Numbered from the stretch's first letter, positions 34,288-44,700 are shown. The stretch is 64,000 nt of DNA from DASUNP01 sp963728545 (GCA_963728545.1 CAVSKO010000002.1:3348001-3412000); one strand, 5' to 3'. The notes: generated by a model not told the origin, from the letters alone. Made by a program: numbers and translations.

Positions 34288-36382
34288 CTAGTCACCTGCC
34301 GCGCCCGTGGCTTCGGGCTGGCCCTTCTTTAAGCCGCCCAGTTGTATCTGAACAAGCTTCTGCTCAGGCTCGGTCAATTCCTCTTTCAGAATGTGCTGCC
34401 GATAGAGCTTCGCCATCCGCTCGTTCTCTTGATTGCTCAACCGCGCGCGCTGCGCTCGCAGCTTCTCTTCGCGCGCCGTCTTTGCTATGCCGAGCGAATC
34501 CAGGTCGTGTTGCACTTCCGTCGTGATGATCAACTCATCGAGCTTCAGCGAGTGCTCGGCTGATGCCAGAGCCACGCTCTTTCCGCCCGCGAATATCTCG
34601 TGGCGGCCATGCTCTTCGTACCATTTCGTCAGCGTGGCCGTCATGTGCATCTTCTCTATGATGTTGCGCCAGCCAAGCCCCGTGTTGTAGGCGCAGAAAG
34701 ATATTTCGCCTTCCTGAGTCGCGTAAGGAATGATGCAGCGCTCCGTGCGGCGGAAGTCGTAGTTGAACAGGTCTTGGAACCACATGCCTGCTATGAACAG
34801 GAAGTTCCAGCGGTCCTGTCGCCGAATCGCTATGTCTTTCTCCGTGCGGTCGCCCGACACCTTGCCGTAGTCCTTGCCGGTCGCGCCCCAGGTCTTGTCG
34901 AACTTCTTCAACAGGTCGGTCATCTTGAAGTGCGTGGGCGATTGGAACGGGTCATAGTTCTTCATCAGCGCCAGCGCCATGCCGACGATAGAAAGCCACT
35001 TGCCGCGCGCCGCATCGTTGACCTGCATCACGTCTTTGGCTAACTGCTCGCCTTTCAGGAACGCAGTGACGGGGACCGACTCTTTAGTCTCTTTGTCTAT
35101 CATCACGGCCATGCCGACGCCGCAATTCGGATGGCAACCGCAGTTGAGCGAGCCCCAATCGTTCGCAGGCCCGTGAACCAGGTCGGCCCAGTCGCTGAAC
35201 GTGCCCATAAACGAGATCGGGAACCAGTCGCGAACCGGCTCGCCCAACCCCGTCTGGTTCTTCACGTCGTGCGCCAGGTGCGACAGCGTGTAACGCTGCG
35301 CGTGCCGCCGGTCGTCGGTAATCTCTTCGTCGCGGCCCGTGAACGAGAACCGGCTGGAAAGAGAGGAACGCGATCTTTCTCGGATTGTCGAGCGCGAACT
35401 GGATTATTCGGCCTACCTGCTCGTTGTTGATGCCGTTGATGATCGTAGTGACGGGAACTATCTCGACGCCCGCGCTGTGAAGGTTCTCGATGGCGCGCAG
35501 CTTCACGTCAAAGAGGTTGCCGACCTTGCGATGCTCGTTGGCCGCGTTGCCTATGCCGTCAAATTGCAAATAAGCATAACGCAATCCGGCTTCGGCAGCC
35601 GCTCTGGCAAACTCCGGGGTTTTGGCGAACTCGATCCCGTTCGTAGCCGCCTGCACGCTGTTGTAACCGACTTCGCGCGCATAACGAACCGCGTCGATGA
35701 AGTAAGGCGAAAGCGTGGGCTCGCCGCCCGAAAACTGGACGGACATCTGGCGGCGCGGCTTGATCAATATGGCGTTGTCGAGCATCGTCTTTATGTCTTC
35801 CCACGTAAGCTCGTGAACGAAGCCGACCTGGTTGGCGTCCATAAAACACGGGTCGCACATCATATTGCACCGGTTCGTGAGGTCTATCGTCAGGACCGAG
35901 CCTCGACCGTACTTGATGGTGCTTGAGCCATGATCGTGAAGCTTTTCGTCGTTGTGCGCGCGGATGTCGCTGCCGGGGAAGACCTCTTCCAGGTGGCGGA
36001 AGAAATCGGTGTCTATCGCCATGACGTCTTCGAAGTGCCCGTGTTTCGGGCAATCTTTAACCATCAAGATTTTTCCGTCGCGCTCGATGATCTGGGCCTT
36101 GATCTCCCCCACTCTTTCATTCAGAAGTATCTCGTGAGGCAGCTTGCCGTCAACGATCTGTTGGCGAATCTCAGGCACACATTTCGGACAAAGGGAATCG
36201 GTGGTGCGCGGCCAGCCCAATGTCGGTTTGACCTTTTGATAAGATTTCAAGACCGGCTTCTCGCTCCACGCGGGCGTGAACGAAGGGTTGCGCCTGATGC
36301 GATTAGCCCTCTCGAAAACGGCCCACGCTCCGCGAGCCGCCAAAGTCACTCCCTTCTCCACATACTTTATCGGTTTATGCAT
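34288..36382 (-). CDS. Tes/MJ0619-type radical SAM protein, frameshifted
   Basis: The N-terminal region has LCPKCVPEI and VKDCPKHGHFEDV, the Cys motifs of the MJ0619/Tes family. A radical SAM core follows with LTIDLTNRCNMMCDPCFMDA (CxxxCxxC), FSGGEPTLSPYF and a later CGCHPNCG cluster motif. The frame breaks at 35345-35351 (GAGAACC on the plus strand), after SFQPV; restoring it gives QPVSFTGRDEE and a protein of about 697 residues. Tes joins lipid tails to make membrane-spanning lipids in archaea, and bacterial homologues are linked to iso-diabolic acid and branched tetraethers. That role here is inference. I start at the ATG 36382, nine bases after GAGGAG; longer starts lack a site. It is followed by a terminator. 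Confidence 0.82.
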
Positions 36383-36542
36383 ATTTATCATCTCCTCGAA
36401 AGTTGCGAAGCTCGCAATCAATCCCACCAGCTTCGCCTTCGCTTTATTATTCGACTCTTCTTGTGAGCCAGTGTCGGCCCGTCATCACTTAAATGCGGAA
36501 ATATAAATCAAACATTCCGCACGGGCGCTCCGGCCCTCATCT

Positions 36543-37572
36543 TTAATCTGTCTGCTCGATTTGATAAAGCTGCTGGATGGCCTGCACAGCCTCGCGCCGC
36601 ACGGCCCCCTTGACCCCCAGCGTCTGCGGGTCTCGCCAGTTATCAAATGCTCCCACCTGATTCACGCAAGCGACGGTGCAGTAATCGGCGCAAGCTTTGC
36701 GCGTCAGATACTCGCGCCGTATGTCTTCGCGCGTGTAGTCGGCGAGCGGAATTCCCGGATAGCCGCGCTGCTGCGAGCAGTAATGGACAAGCCCCTCTTC
36801 GCAAATATAGAGATACCTTGCGCCCGCGCGGCACCGCCAATCATTTGGCTTTCCGTCTACAAGATTTCGCTGAAACCCGTTTACCCGCGTATAGCCTTTC
36901 TTGGCGAGCCTCTTCATCTTGAAATAGACTTCGCGCTCCATGCCTGCCAGAGGCTTGAGCGTGCCCATCCCGTCGTGAATGACGCCCACCGAGCTTGAAA
37001 AGCCCAGCTCTACGGCGCGGCGGCCGATCTCAAGCGCGTCGGTCGGGTGCTTTACTCCGCCGCCTATCACCGAGTTGATGTTGACTTTGAACTCGGCCAG
37101 CTCCGACAGCCAGACTAATTTTTTGTCCAGAACCTTGAGACTCTTTTTTGAAACTTCGTCCGGCCTTACGTTATCGATGCTGATCTGCAAATGCAACAGC
37201 CCCGTTTTGTTGAGGCTCTTGATCCGCTCGCGCGTGAGCAAATATCCGTTCGTTATCAGCGTCGCAACCGCCCCGTGCCGGCGTATGCGTCGAATGATCT
37301 GCTCAAGGTCCTGGTGGAGTAACGGCTCGCCGCCGCTGATAGTGATGGCGGTCGTACCCAGTTCGGCGAGCTTGTCTATCCGACGAAACATCTCCTCCGT
37401 AGCTACGGGCTTGGAGGTGTCATCGTATTCATTGCAATAAGCGCAAGCCAGATTGCACCGGCGCATAGGAATTATGTGCGCAAGAATAGGGTGCTTTGTT
37501 CAACAAAAGCCCTTTTGCAAGGAATTTGAATTCGTTGTAATAGATTTTCAGCCTGCTTGAAGTTTTCATAAT
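36543..37572 (-). CDS. Radical SAM protein, frameshifted near the N-terminus
   Basis: The main frame has the radical SAM motif MRRCNLACAYCNEYD (CxxxCxxC), the SISGGEPLLHQD-type GGEP motif and the C-terminal Cys region RKACADYCTVACVNQV, suggesting an auxiliary cluster. An upstream frame, from the ATG at 37572, reads MKTSSRLKIYYNEFKFLAKG and LLLNKAP. Removing one base at about 37488 joins it to ILAHIIPMRRC, the usual lead-in of this family. The intact protein would have about 343 residues. Radical SAM enzymes cleave S-adenosylmethionine to start radical chemistry; the substrate is unknown. Position next to the Tes-like gene suggests a shared lipid or cofactor pathway, inferred only from proximity. 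Confidence 0.8.
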
Positions 37573-37762
37573 TGTTACGTGTAATGAACAAACACCTTGC
37601 AAAATACAAAGGGGATACATCTATTCAGGTACTGTCTAACACACAGCAATTAACATTCCCTGAAAGGGGCCCAGATGGTTTCGGCTCAAGCTCAATGAAT
37701 GCAACAGATAAATAAAAGCAGATGCCGGCTTCGAATTGCCTTGATTACAAAAAAATCAACTT

Positions 37763-37804
37763 TTGACACAAAGCTGCGGCGTGCTAAGAATTAGTCCGGA
37801 CTAA
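37763..37804 (+). promoter_or_regulatory. Possible promoter with a 14-base palindromic operator
   Basis: TTGACA (37763-37768) is followed 16-17 bases later by a weak TAAGAA-type -10. Directly after it lies the perfect palindrome TTAGTCCGGACTAA (37791-37804). No plus-strand gene follows within 2 kb, so the site could drive a small RNA or serve the minus-strand genes. The rest of the 495-base gap 37573-38067 holds the CTGAGT repeat and nothing else I can name. Confidence 0.35.
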
Positions 37805-37983
37805 ATGACTCAAGGCGAGCCAGGATGACTTTTAATCAGTCATTTTGACTCGACTCTGTGCCGCTTCAAGGCGAACGATGACATACTTCAACGAGCCTGT
37901 TTCTGCAAAGTCGTAAAAATAATGCTTTTGTGGCGTGAATGTCAAACAGAATCGGGAAAAAATCTTAACCGGCGGGAACGCTT

Positions 37984-38072
37984 CTTAAGTCCTGAGTGCT
38001 GAGTCCTGAGTAAAAAGATCAGCACACTATCTCGGTTTCTCATTCAGGACTTAGAAACACTCAGGACTTAAA
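37984..38072. repeat. Inverted repeat of AGTCCTGAGTGCTGAGTCCTG units
   Basis: TTAAGTCCTGAGTGCTGAG words on the left face CAGGACTTAGAAACACTCAG and CAGGACTTAA on the right. The same word family appears once at 14413-14435. The right arm overlaps the last codon of the subtilase gene. Confidence 0.75.
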
Positions 38073-40072
38073 ATGGTCGGAACTCGCCTCTGAGCAATAC
38101 CTGTCCTCTCGCGTCCAGCAATTCGACGCGAAGGATGCCGGTGACGGGTATGAGCGCAGGCGGGAGCGGCTGGCCCTGTGCAAAGTTTGTGAATTGAACT
38201 CTTGCGAATCCGGATCGAGACTCGACCGTGCCCAGATTGATTCCATCTACTATCAATTGATAAGCCTGCTCATTTGCTAAGCCTTCAAACTCGATGCTCA
38301 ACGACTGGCGCGCGGCTTCAATCTTCACTTTCGCCTTGCCCGAAGCCCCCCCCAGCCCGCCTGTTGAAATCAATCGAGTCTCTTTCTCTATGAACCGGCG
38401 GGGAGGCTCAAACACGGGGCCGTCGGACGAAAAATCGCCCTGTAGCACCGTTCGCCCCAGGCTGTCCTGCAACTGGACGTGGCGGATATTCGTGACGGGG
38501 TTGAGCGCGCCGTCGAGCGGGAGGAAGCCAGGCTCGGTCGAGAACTTGAACCTGAGACTGCCGAGCGATTCGGCGAAGCCATCTCGAACCTGCCGGCCGT
38601 CTACGACAAGCTTGTAAGGAGCGCGAACGCTGAGGCCCGACACCTCAATAAAAAAATCCTGCTTCGCGCCCGCGACCGCAGTCGTTGCCTTCCCGCGCGT
38701 TTCAATTCTGTCGCCTGCCGGGGTCAACTCTATCTGCCTGTAAACATCATAAGTCGGCCTGGCCTCGGGTTCGGCGGTCAGGCTGCGCAGCGCCGCCAGC
38801 GGGTCGATGCGCCCGCGTCCGAGCTTGTCGGCATAACCCGGGTTAAACGCATCTATATTGACCGCCGTGTCTTCTATAGTCTTTTTCACTGCCCTGTGCG
38901 CGGGGTCGAACGAACGAATAAGCGCGGCTTCTGCCGCCGCGAAAGGCGCGGCAAACGATGTCCCGCTCCACGCGGCATAATCTCCAACCGGATACGCGCT
39001 GACGAGCCGGGTGCCGGGCGCGCTGACATCAACGTGAGAACCGAAATTCGAGAACCGCGCTTTTACCCCTTCCAGATTGATCGCGGCCACGGCCAGCACG
39101 TCCGGAGAGCTTGCGGGGAACTGCGGTTGATCGTCATCGTTGTCATTGCCGACTGCGGCCACAAGTACCACGCCGCGCTCGCGAGCATCGGCAATCGCGT
39201 TTCGCAACAACTCGGATTCTACGGGCGAGCCGAGGCTGAGATTGATGACGTCAGCGCCGTGATCGGCAGCGTACTTCACCGCCGAAGCGACCGTGAAAGC
39301 ATCGCCTACGCCGTCGGCCGGGAAAGCGCGTATGGGAAGAATGCGGCAATCGGGCGCGACCATAGCGATCAGGCCCGCAATAAAAGTGCCGTGCCCCGCC
39401 ACGGTTTCATCGGGGTCGCCTGCGGTTTCCACAGGGTCGTTGTCACCATCAACAAAATCCCAACCGCGAAAATCATCCGTAAGCCCGTCCGCATCATTAT
39501 CTCTGTCATCTCCCTCAACGTCCCGGTTGCGGCGCTCGTCTTTCCACACCCTTGAGACAAGCTCAGGGTGAGTGCGGTCTATTCCCGTGTCTATGATTGC
39601 GACGACCGCGCCTTCGCCGCGCGAGCGCAGGTGAACGTCTTCCAGTTGTAGAAGGGCGAATAAGGCTTGCTGCCCCCGGTAGTCGGCAAACGTCAGACCG
39701 GGGCGGGCAAAGCCTTCGGGGAAGCCTTGCGTTGATCGCCCGAAGAGGTTTGTGGGGCTGGTGATGACGGGGTTGAGCGAGGCGCTCAACACGTCTTTAT
39801 CATGCGAAAGTCGCTTTAGCCATTTCTTATCTTTACTTGCCCTTGGGGATCGAAAGCCTGTAAAAGTTCGTCCCGAAAAGCCACTGGCTCGTAGTAGTGC
39901 GATTGCGCGCGTTCACTGCGTCTATCGTCGCCCCGGGTTTTATCTCGACAATTATTTCACCCTTGCGAAACTCTTGCCGGTCGGGCGGCGCGGCGGCATT
40001 AGAGTCGAGCGACACCCGCGCCGACGCGGCGAAAACGAGCACCAGAACCAACCCCGCCTTTATCAGCTTCAT
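38068..40072 (-). CDS. S8 subtilisin-like protease with N-terminal prodomain, frameshifted
   Basis: The N-terminal 79 residues hold a signal peptide (MKLIKAGLVLVLVFAASA) and a fervidolysin-like propeptide (GEIIVEIKPGATIDAVNA). Removing one base at about 39835 joins it to WLKRLSHDKDVLSASLNP and the catalytic domain: Asp in AIIDTGIDRTHPELV, His in GHGTFIAGLIAM, Ser in SGTSFAAPFAAAE. Acidic Asn/Asp-rich stretches near NRDVEGDDRDNDADGL look Ca-binding. Two related beta-sandwich units (VVDGRQVRDGF, IVDGINLGTVE) form the C-terminus. The zymogen would be exported and self-processed. It is the last gene of the sigma-CHAT operon, 13 bases after the CHAT gene; GAGGTGAC precedes the ATG at 40072. Confidence 0.88.
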
Positions 40073-40085
40073 AAAGTCACCTCAC

Positions 40086-42971
40086 TCAATTCGGGTTGCC
40101 CATCAAGACGAAAGGCGCCCAATAGTACGCGTGGCCGTAAGCCTCTTTGACCGCCAGTTGAGCCGAGCGGAGCGCCGCTCTTTTTGTGTCTCCTGCGCGA
40201 ATGCGCGAATACATCTCGCGCATGAACTCGGCGGTTGAAACGTCGTTTGCGGCCCACAGGCTCGCGACAAGCGAGGGCGCGCCCGCGTACAAAAACCCTC
40301 GCATCATCCCGTGCAGCTCGTCGCCGGGGAAGACCGTGTTTACGCCCGTGTGACAGGCCGACAGCGTAACCATCTCCGCTTTGAGCCTGAGATCGAGCAA
40401 GCTGTAAAAATTCAGGGGCGAGTCGGCAAGCTTCAAAAACGAGAACATCGGGTTATCGCGCCGGAAATATCCGTGCGACGCCAGGTGGAGATAGCGAGCT
40501 TGCGGAGCATATCTCATCAGGTTGTCGTGCGTGGCCCGGTCGCCCGTCAGCGTCACCGCGTCGGGGAAGAGGCGGCCGAGCGCGCGAACTTCCCTTTCGA
40601 TGCTCGGCGTCTCGCGGTTTGCAACTCCGAGGGCCACGAGCTTGCCCGCAGGATAATTTGAAATTTCAAATTTGAAATTTGAAATCTCGCGGCGAGCCGC
40701 AGCAGATTTGTCGCGGCAAAGCTTCAGCACCGTAGCGCTGGGCGCATAAGAGATTTCAAATCGGTCTATCACATACCCTCGGCGGTCCAACAGCGCGTGG
40801 AAAGGAATATAGTGAAGCGGCCCGTGCGGTATCACGATCAGGCGGGAGCTTTCAACCATCGGCTCGATCACGGCAAAGGTCATCTCATAGAGCCGTATCA
40901 AATGCTGGTTTGTAGCCGTGTTGAGCTGCTCGAAATTCTCGTCCGCGAACTGCAAGCCGTAGTTGAATTTTTCTATCTGAAACCTCAACGCCGCCAGTTG
41001 ATGCTCCACCTCTCGTTTCGATGCGACGTTGCGCACGACTTCAAAGCGATTGCGAGAAGCGATGAATGCCGATATCTGGTCGCCGGTCGTGAAATACTCG
41101 ACGGCGGTTTCGTCCGGTTCAAGCGCGGCGCACAGGTCGGAAGCCGAGGCCGACTTCATTTGCTGAATCTCGGCAAATTGAGGATCGTCGGATTCAATGC
41201 GCCGGAACAGGCGCGCTATTTGCCGCTCGCGCGCGCGGGCCTCGCGCAGGTAGTTGTCCGAGACTCCCGCCCGTCGCTGCTCGCCCTTTTCGTCTTCAAG
41301 CCTCGCGTGCGAGCTGTACCAGTTCAGGTCTTCGATCAATTTCAGAAGCCGCGAGCGCGCGTCATCCGTCTGCTGATGCCCGGAATCGCGCAAGTACCGG
41401 GCGAGCAGATCGGCGAGCGCGCGCGATTTTGAAGATTCGACCAGGCGAAAAGCTTCCATCAATAATGGCCCGCCGTCTTGATCCAGACACGCCGCTATCG
41501 CGTCTTCGTAGACTTCGATCTTATCGCTCAGGAAAGTGGCTTTGAATTCGTCGGCTACGACCTGGCCGCGCATCTGCTCGACGGTCTCGACGGCGAGGTG
41601 AAATCTCGCGAGCGCATCTCTGCCGCGTCCGCGCTCGCGCTCGACGGCCCCTATCAAGTGATGGCACCGGTAGACGATGGCGGACCCGAACTCGCCGCCT
41701 ACAGCCGCGAGCGCCGCGCGGGCCATCCGCGCCGCTTTCGTCAGGTTGCCCGACAGGTAAGCGGCGCGCGCAACTATCAGCCGCGCGTGCGCGGCCCTGA
41801 TCGGCAGATGTTGGCGTGTGAAGACGCGGAGGCTGCGGGTCGCGCGTCGGGCCGCCGTGTCGGGCTTGTTCGTTTTGATGGCAAGCTCCGCAAGATATGC
41901 ATCGATGAGGGCCGTGAGCGCGCCGTTGCGATGACGAGAAAAGGTTTCGCGAGCCTCGGCCAGGCTGGTTTCAGCTTGATCGAAGTGGCCCAGCCCCATC
42001 GCCGCCAGCGCGCCGACGACCATAGATTGCGCCGACTCGTAAGGCATATCGAGCCGGCTGAAATCTGCTTCGGCGGCTGCGGCGCTCTCCGAAGCATCAT
42101 CAAAAGCGTTCAGCGCAAGCAGTATCTCCGCAATCTCCTGGTTGCACCACGCGACGAGTATGGCGCTCCCCAGCTCCGCGAGCCGCTCGCGCGCCTGGTA
42201 GTAAGCCGCGAGCGCGCGGTTGTAATTGCCGCGAAGGAAATCTATGTAAGCCATATGAAAGCGCGCCTGCCAGGCGAACAATTGCTGCCCGGCATGGTCG
42301 TATCTTTGGGCTACGCTTTCGAGCAACTGAAAAGCTTCTTCGTGGCGATTAAGCTCCGTCAATATGTGCGAGCGATTGAAATCGACCAACGCTTGCGAGG
42401 TGTCGTCGCCCGCGAGCGCGAATATGTCGCGCGCGCGATCATAATGCTCAAGCGCCTTTCGGTAACGATCCAGCCGGTAGTAAACCGTCCCGACGTTTGT
42501 TTCGAGTTGAGCGAGACGCGCCGGGTCGTCGGCAAGCTGTCGGCGGGCTGCGCGAGCTACCCGGAGGGCTTCGCTGTAACGGCCCGCCTGCGTGAGCGCG
42601 TAAACCTGTTGCGCTCGAATATAGGCGGCTTCCGATTTCAAGCCTTCCGCGCCGAGGACCGAAGCCGCCGACGTATAAAGCTCGTTCGCCTGCCGGTAGT
42701 GTCCTTGATGATGCAGAACGCGGGCGCGGCTCGCGTCGGCAAACGCCGGTGCGGCGCTGTCATCGATTATCGCGGCCAGTTGCTCTATGCGCTCCGACAA
42801 CTCGGCGGCCCGGTTCAAATCTGAGCGGACGAGATGATCAACCTGCGATTTGAGCGCGGCTACGCCTTGCCACCCGAAGTCCTGGCCTTGCTCTCGCAAG
42901 AAAGACTCCGCGTTTGCGGCGCTCAACAGCTTGTCGGCAAGCTCGCTACTCACATTAATAACGCGGCGCAA
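40086..42971 (-). CDS. TPR-CHAT domain (caspase-like) protein
   Basis: The 961-residue protein carries about ten TPR-like units (RYRKALEHYDRARDIFALAG, NYNRALAAYYQARERL and others) up to about residue 460. A helical linker follows, then a CHAT domain with the candidate catalytic His in YLHLASHGYF and Cys in TLSACHTGVNTV, typical of the caspase-like fold. CHAT proteases cleave specific protein targets; TPRs usually provide recognition. There is no signal peptide. A TTTGAAATTTGAAA repeat word has entered the coding region in frame at 40658-40690 (ISNFKFEISN), between conserved segments. The start is uncertain: TTG at 42971 or GTG near 42953. It lies between the zinc-finger gene (25 bases) and the subtilase (13 bases). 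Confidence 0.92.
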   Translation of the reverse strand: MRRVINVSSELADKLLSAANAESFLREQGQDFGWQGVAALKSQVDHLVRSDLNRAAELSERIEQLAAIIDDSAAPAFADASRARVLHHQGHYRQANELYTSAASVLGAEGLKSEAAYIRAQQVYALTQAGRYSEALRVARAARRQLADDPARLAQLETNVGTVYYRLDRYRKALEHYDRARDIFALAGDDTSQALVDFNRSHILTELNRHEEAFQLLESVAQRYDHAGQQLFAWQARFHMAYIDFLRGNYNRALAAYYQARERLAELGSAILVAWCNQEIAEILLALNAFDDASESAAAAEADFSRLDMPYESAQSMVVGALAAMGLGHFDQAETSLAEARETFSRHRNGALTALIDAYLAELAIKTNKPDTAARRATRSLRVFTRQHLPIRAAHARLIVARAAYLSGNLTKAARMARAALAAVGGEFGSAIVYRCHHLIGAVERERGRGRDALARFHLAVETVEQMRGQVVADEFKATFLSDKIEVYEDAIAACLDQDGGPLLMEAFRLVESSKSRALADLLARYLRDSGHQQTDDARSRLLKLIEDLNWYSSHARLEDEKGEQRRAGVSDNYLREARARERQIARLFRRIESDDPQFAEIQQMKSASASDLCAALEPDETAVEYFTTGDQISAFIASRNRFEVVRNVASKREVEHQLAALRFQIEKFNYGLQFADENFEQLNTATNQHLIRLYEMTFAVIEPMVESSRLIVIPHGPLHYIPFHALLDRRGYVIDRFEISYAPSATVLKLCRDKSAAARREISNFKFEISNYPAGKLVALGVANRETPSIEREVRALGRLFPDAVTLTGDRATHDNLMRYAPQARYLHLASHGYFRRDNPMFSFLKLADSPLNFYSLLDLRLKAEMVTLSACHTGVNTVFPGDELHGMMRGFLYAGAPSLVASLWAANDVSTAEFMREMYSRIRAGDTKRAALRSAQLAVKEAYGHAYYWAPFVLMGNPN

Positions 42972-42996
42972 TTGTGGCGCGCCGTTCAGCTTTCTT

Positions 42997-43614
42997 TTAA
43001 GAGATCGTCAACCCGGCTATCGTTATATTTACGTCGCCCGCTTCAATCCGCAAATCGTACCGGCCGTCGGCGACATCTGCGAACGTAAACTCTCCGAAGT
43101 TGTTGGCGACTACGGACTCTGTCGCTTCTTCTTCACGAATCAGAAAAACTTTTACCCCTGCGACGGACTCGAATTTGAATTCGCCTTCTTTGAGCGCCTG
43201 CCCGCTCAACCGCGAGCGGTTCTCATCTACCGAAGCGATTTGCAGGTCTACGGTGTACGCTCCTGCGCGGTAGAGTAATTGCCTGTCGGCGGCTTCGGTC
43301 AATCGAACGCCCGCAGGCATCGGGCGATTGCGACTGTCGAAGATGAGCACGGCGGCAAGACGGCCAAGAGCGGCCTTGACGCCTGCGCGCGACCGGGCGG
43401 TTTCAAACACCTTCACGGCTCGCTTCAAGACCCAGAGCGGCGGCTCTGCCGTGTCGTCGCCCGCCGACACTCTTTTTATGCGCTCGTACCACGCGCCGTC
43501 CTCAGCGCAACGGCTACACCCCGTAGCGATATGCGCCGCCACCTCGACGGCCAATTCTGAACTTAATTGACCGTCGAGGTAATCTATTAATCGCGCGAAT
43601 CCTGGGCAGCTCAT
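42997..43614 (-). CDS. Zinc-finger plus beta-sandwich regulatory protein (anti-sigma-like)
   Basis: The 205-residue protein starts with a zf-HC2-like helix pair (LIDYLDGQLSSELAVEVAAH, then HIATGCSRC), the fold of zinc-binding anti-sigma factors. A beta-rich C-terminal half resembles a carboxypeptidase-regulatory or SpaA-like domain (SVAGVKVFLI, NNFGEFTFADVADGRYDLRI). No clear membrane helix is present. In this operon it follows the sigma factor and DUF5666-like genes and precedes CHAT, so it may bind the sigma factor or link it to the CHAT protease; this is inference. AGGAGCAAG precedes the ATG. Confidence 0.75.
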   Translation of the reverse strand: MSCPGFARLIDYLDGQLSSELAVEVAAHIATGCSRCAEDGAWYERIKRVSAGDDTAEPPLWVLKRAVKVFETARSRAGVKAALGRLAAVLIFDSRNRPMPAGVRLTEAADRQLLYRAGAYTVDLQIASVDENRSRLSGQALKEGEFKFESVAGVKVFLIREEEATESVVANNFGEFTFADVADGRYDLRIEAGDVNITIAGLTIS

Positions 43615-43650
43615 TTTACTTGCTCCTGCTGGAGGATAAAGGTTACACCA

Positions 43651-44700
43651 TCAAAGCACGCACGCCAGCACTTCAACCGCAGTCAAAGACTCTCGGCAGA
43701 ACTTCACCCACACGGTCATTCCAACGCGCAAATCCGAGAGTCGCGCCGGGTTTCCGTTGATCGAAATTTCTGTGCGCGGCACCACGTTGAAAGTTATAGG
43801 TCGCCCTCCGAGGTCGGGGTTGACGGTCAACTTGCCGTCGCGCAGGCTCACATTTCTGATCGTGCCTCCGGTTCTCAACAGCGTGCACCGGTCGCCGTCT
43901 ATCACTCTGGCCGCTATGGTGATCGCTTCAAACGATACGATGTGATAGCTGGCCCTGACAGGCATGCCGGGTTGCAGACGCTCGATGGTTGCCGGCATAT
44001 CGTTTACCGTTATGACGGTCGAATCGACCACCTGTAGCCTCACTCCCGCCTCGCCTTCAAGCTCAATGATTGTGACGACACCGCCTGCGACGTCTACATC
44101 GCGTATGTGGCCTGCGATGTCGGCGATAAAGGTGGCGGCAATGCGCACTGCCTGTAGAATGCTTTCGACGTAGCTTGCGATGACCTGAAACCCGCGTCTC
44201 AAATCTTCGAGCGTCGCGGGCCGTCCATTGAGCGATATAGGCGTAGCCGGGCCTACGTTAAGAGTGATCGTACGGTCGCCGCCCCCTATGGCTATTGTGA
44301 GGGTTCCCGCAACGGCGCCCACATCGCGCACGGTGCCACGGACTTCGGCAAACGATTCGGCGTTGATTCGCGCGGCTTCGTGAGTCATACGGTCAAACAG
44401 CGCGCCCACGCCGAAGCCGCGATGCAGGTCGGTGAGACGCGCGGGCTCGCCGTCAAGCGTTATCACTGTGTCGCCAGTCACTCTGAGTCTCAGCAGATCG
44501 CCTCCTCTTAAAGGCTCGACGACAACGACGCGCTCATCCGTGTCTACGGCGGCGATGGTGCCTTCTACTCTGACGAGCGCTTCCGTGGTGGTTCTGTTTG
44601 CTCCGGTCTGTTCATCAAAAGCAGCCGCAGACACAAAGATAGTCGTAGGGGTAGACAAGACGAGTAGTAGAACGACGAGATGTTGAATCGATTTTCGCAT
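43651..44700 (-). CDS. Secreted DUF5666-like repeat protein
   Basis: The 349-residue protein has a signal peptide (MRKSIQHLVVLLLVLSTP) and four tandem beta-rich units of about 75 residues with the pattern VxGTIxxVD and TxIxLNGxPATLxDLxxG (for example VEGTIAAVDTDERVVVVE and ISINGNPARLSDLRVGM), as in DUF5666. Such OB-like units occur in exported proteins of unknown function. It is the second gene of the sigma-CHAT operon, 85 bases after the sigma factor and 36 before the zinc-finger gene. AAGGAGCTG precedes the ATG. It could be the extracytoplasmic sensing part of the system. Confidence 0.85.
   Translation of the reverse strand: MRKSIQHLVVLLLVLSTPTTIFVSAAAFDEQTGANRTTTEALVRVEGTIAAVDTDERVVVVEPLRGGDLLRLRVTGDTVITLDGEPARLTDLHRGFGVGALFDRMTHEAARINAESFAEVRGTVRDVGAVAGTLTIAIGGGDRTITLNVGPATPISLNGRPATLEDLRRGFQVIASYVESILQAVRIAATFIADIAGHIRDVDVAGGVVTIIELEGEAGVRLQVVDSTVITVNDMPATIERLQPGMPVRASYHIVSFEAITIAARVIDGDRCTLLRTGGTIRNVSLRDGKLTVNPDLGGRPITFNVVPRTEISINGNPARLSDLRVGMTVWVKFCRESLTAVEVLACVL

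Noticed and set aside
10040..35351. Programmed +1 frameshifting at GAGAACC
   Set aside because: In the Tes-like gene the motif is on the non-coding strand, so the mRNA would carry a different sequence; intact genes also contain GAGAACC (for example near 9130).
41478..42824. Long plus-strand frame opposite the CHAT gene
   Set aside because: Antisense to a well-supported TPR region; composition is Arg-rich and no motif is seen.
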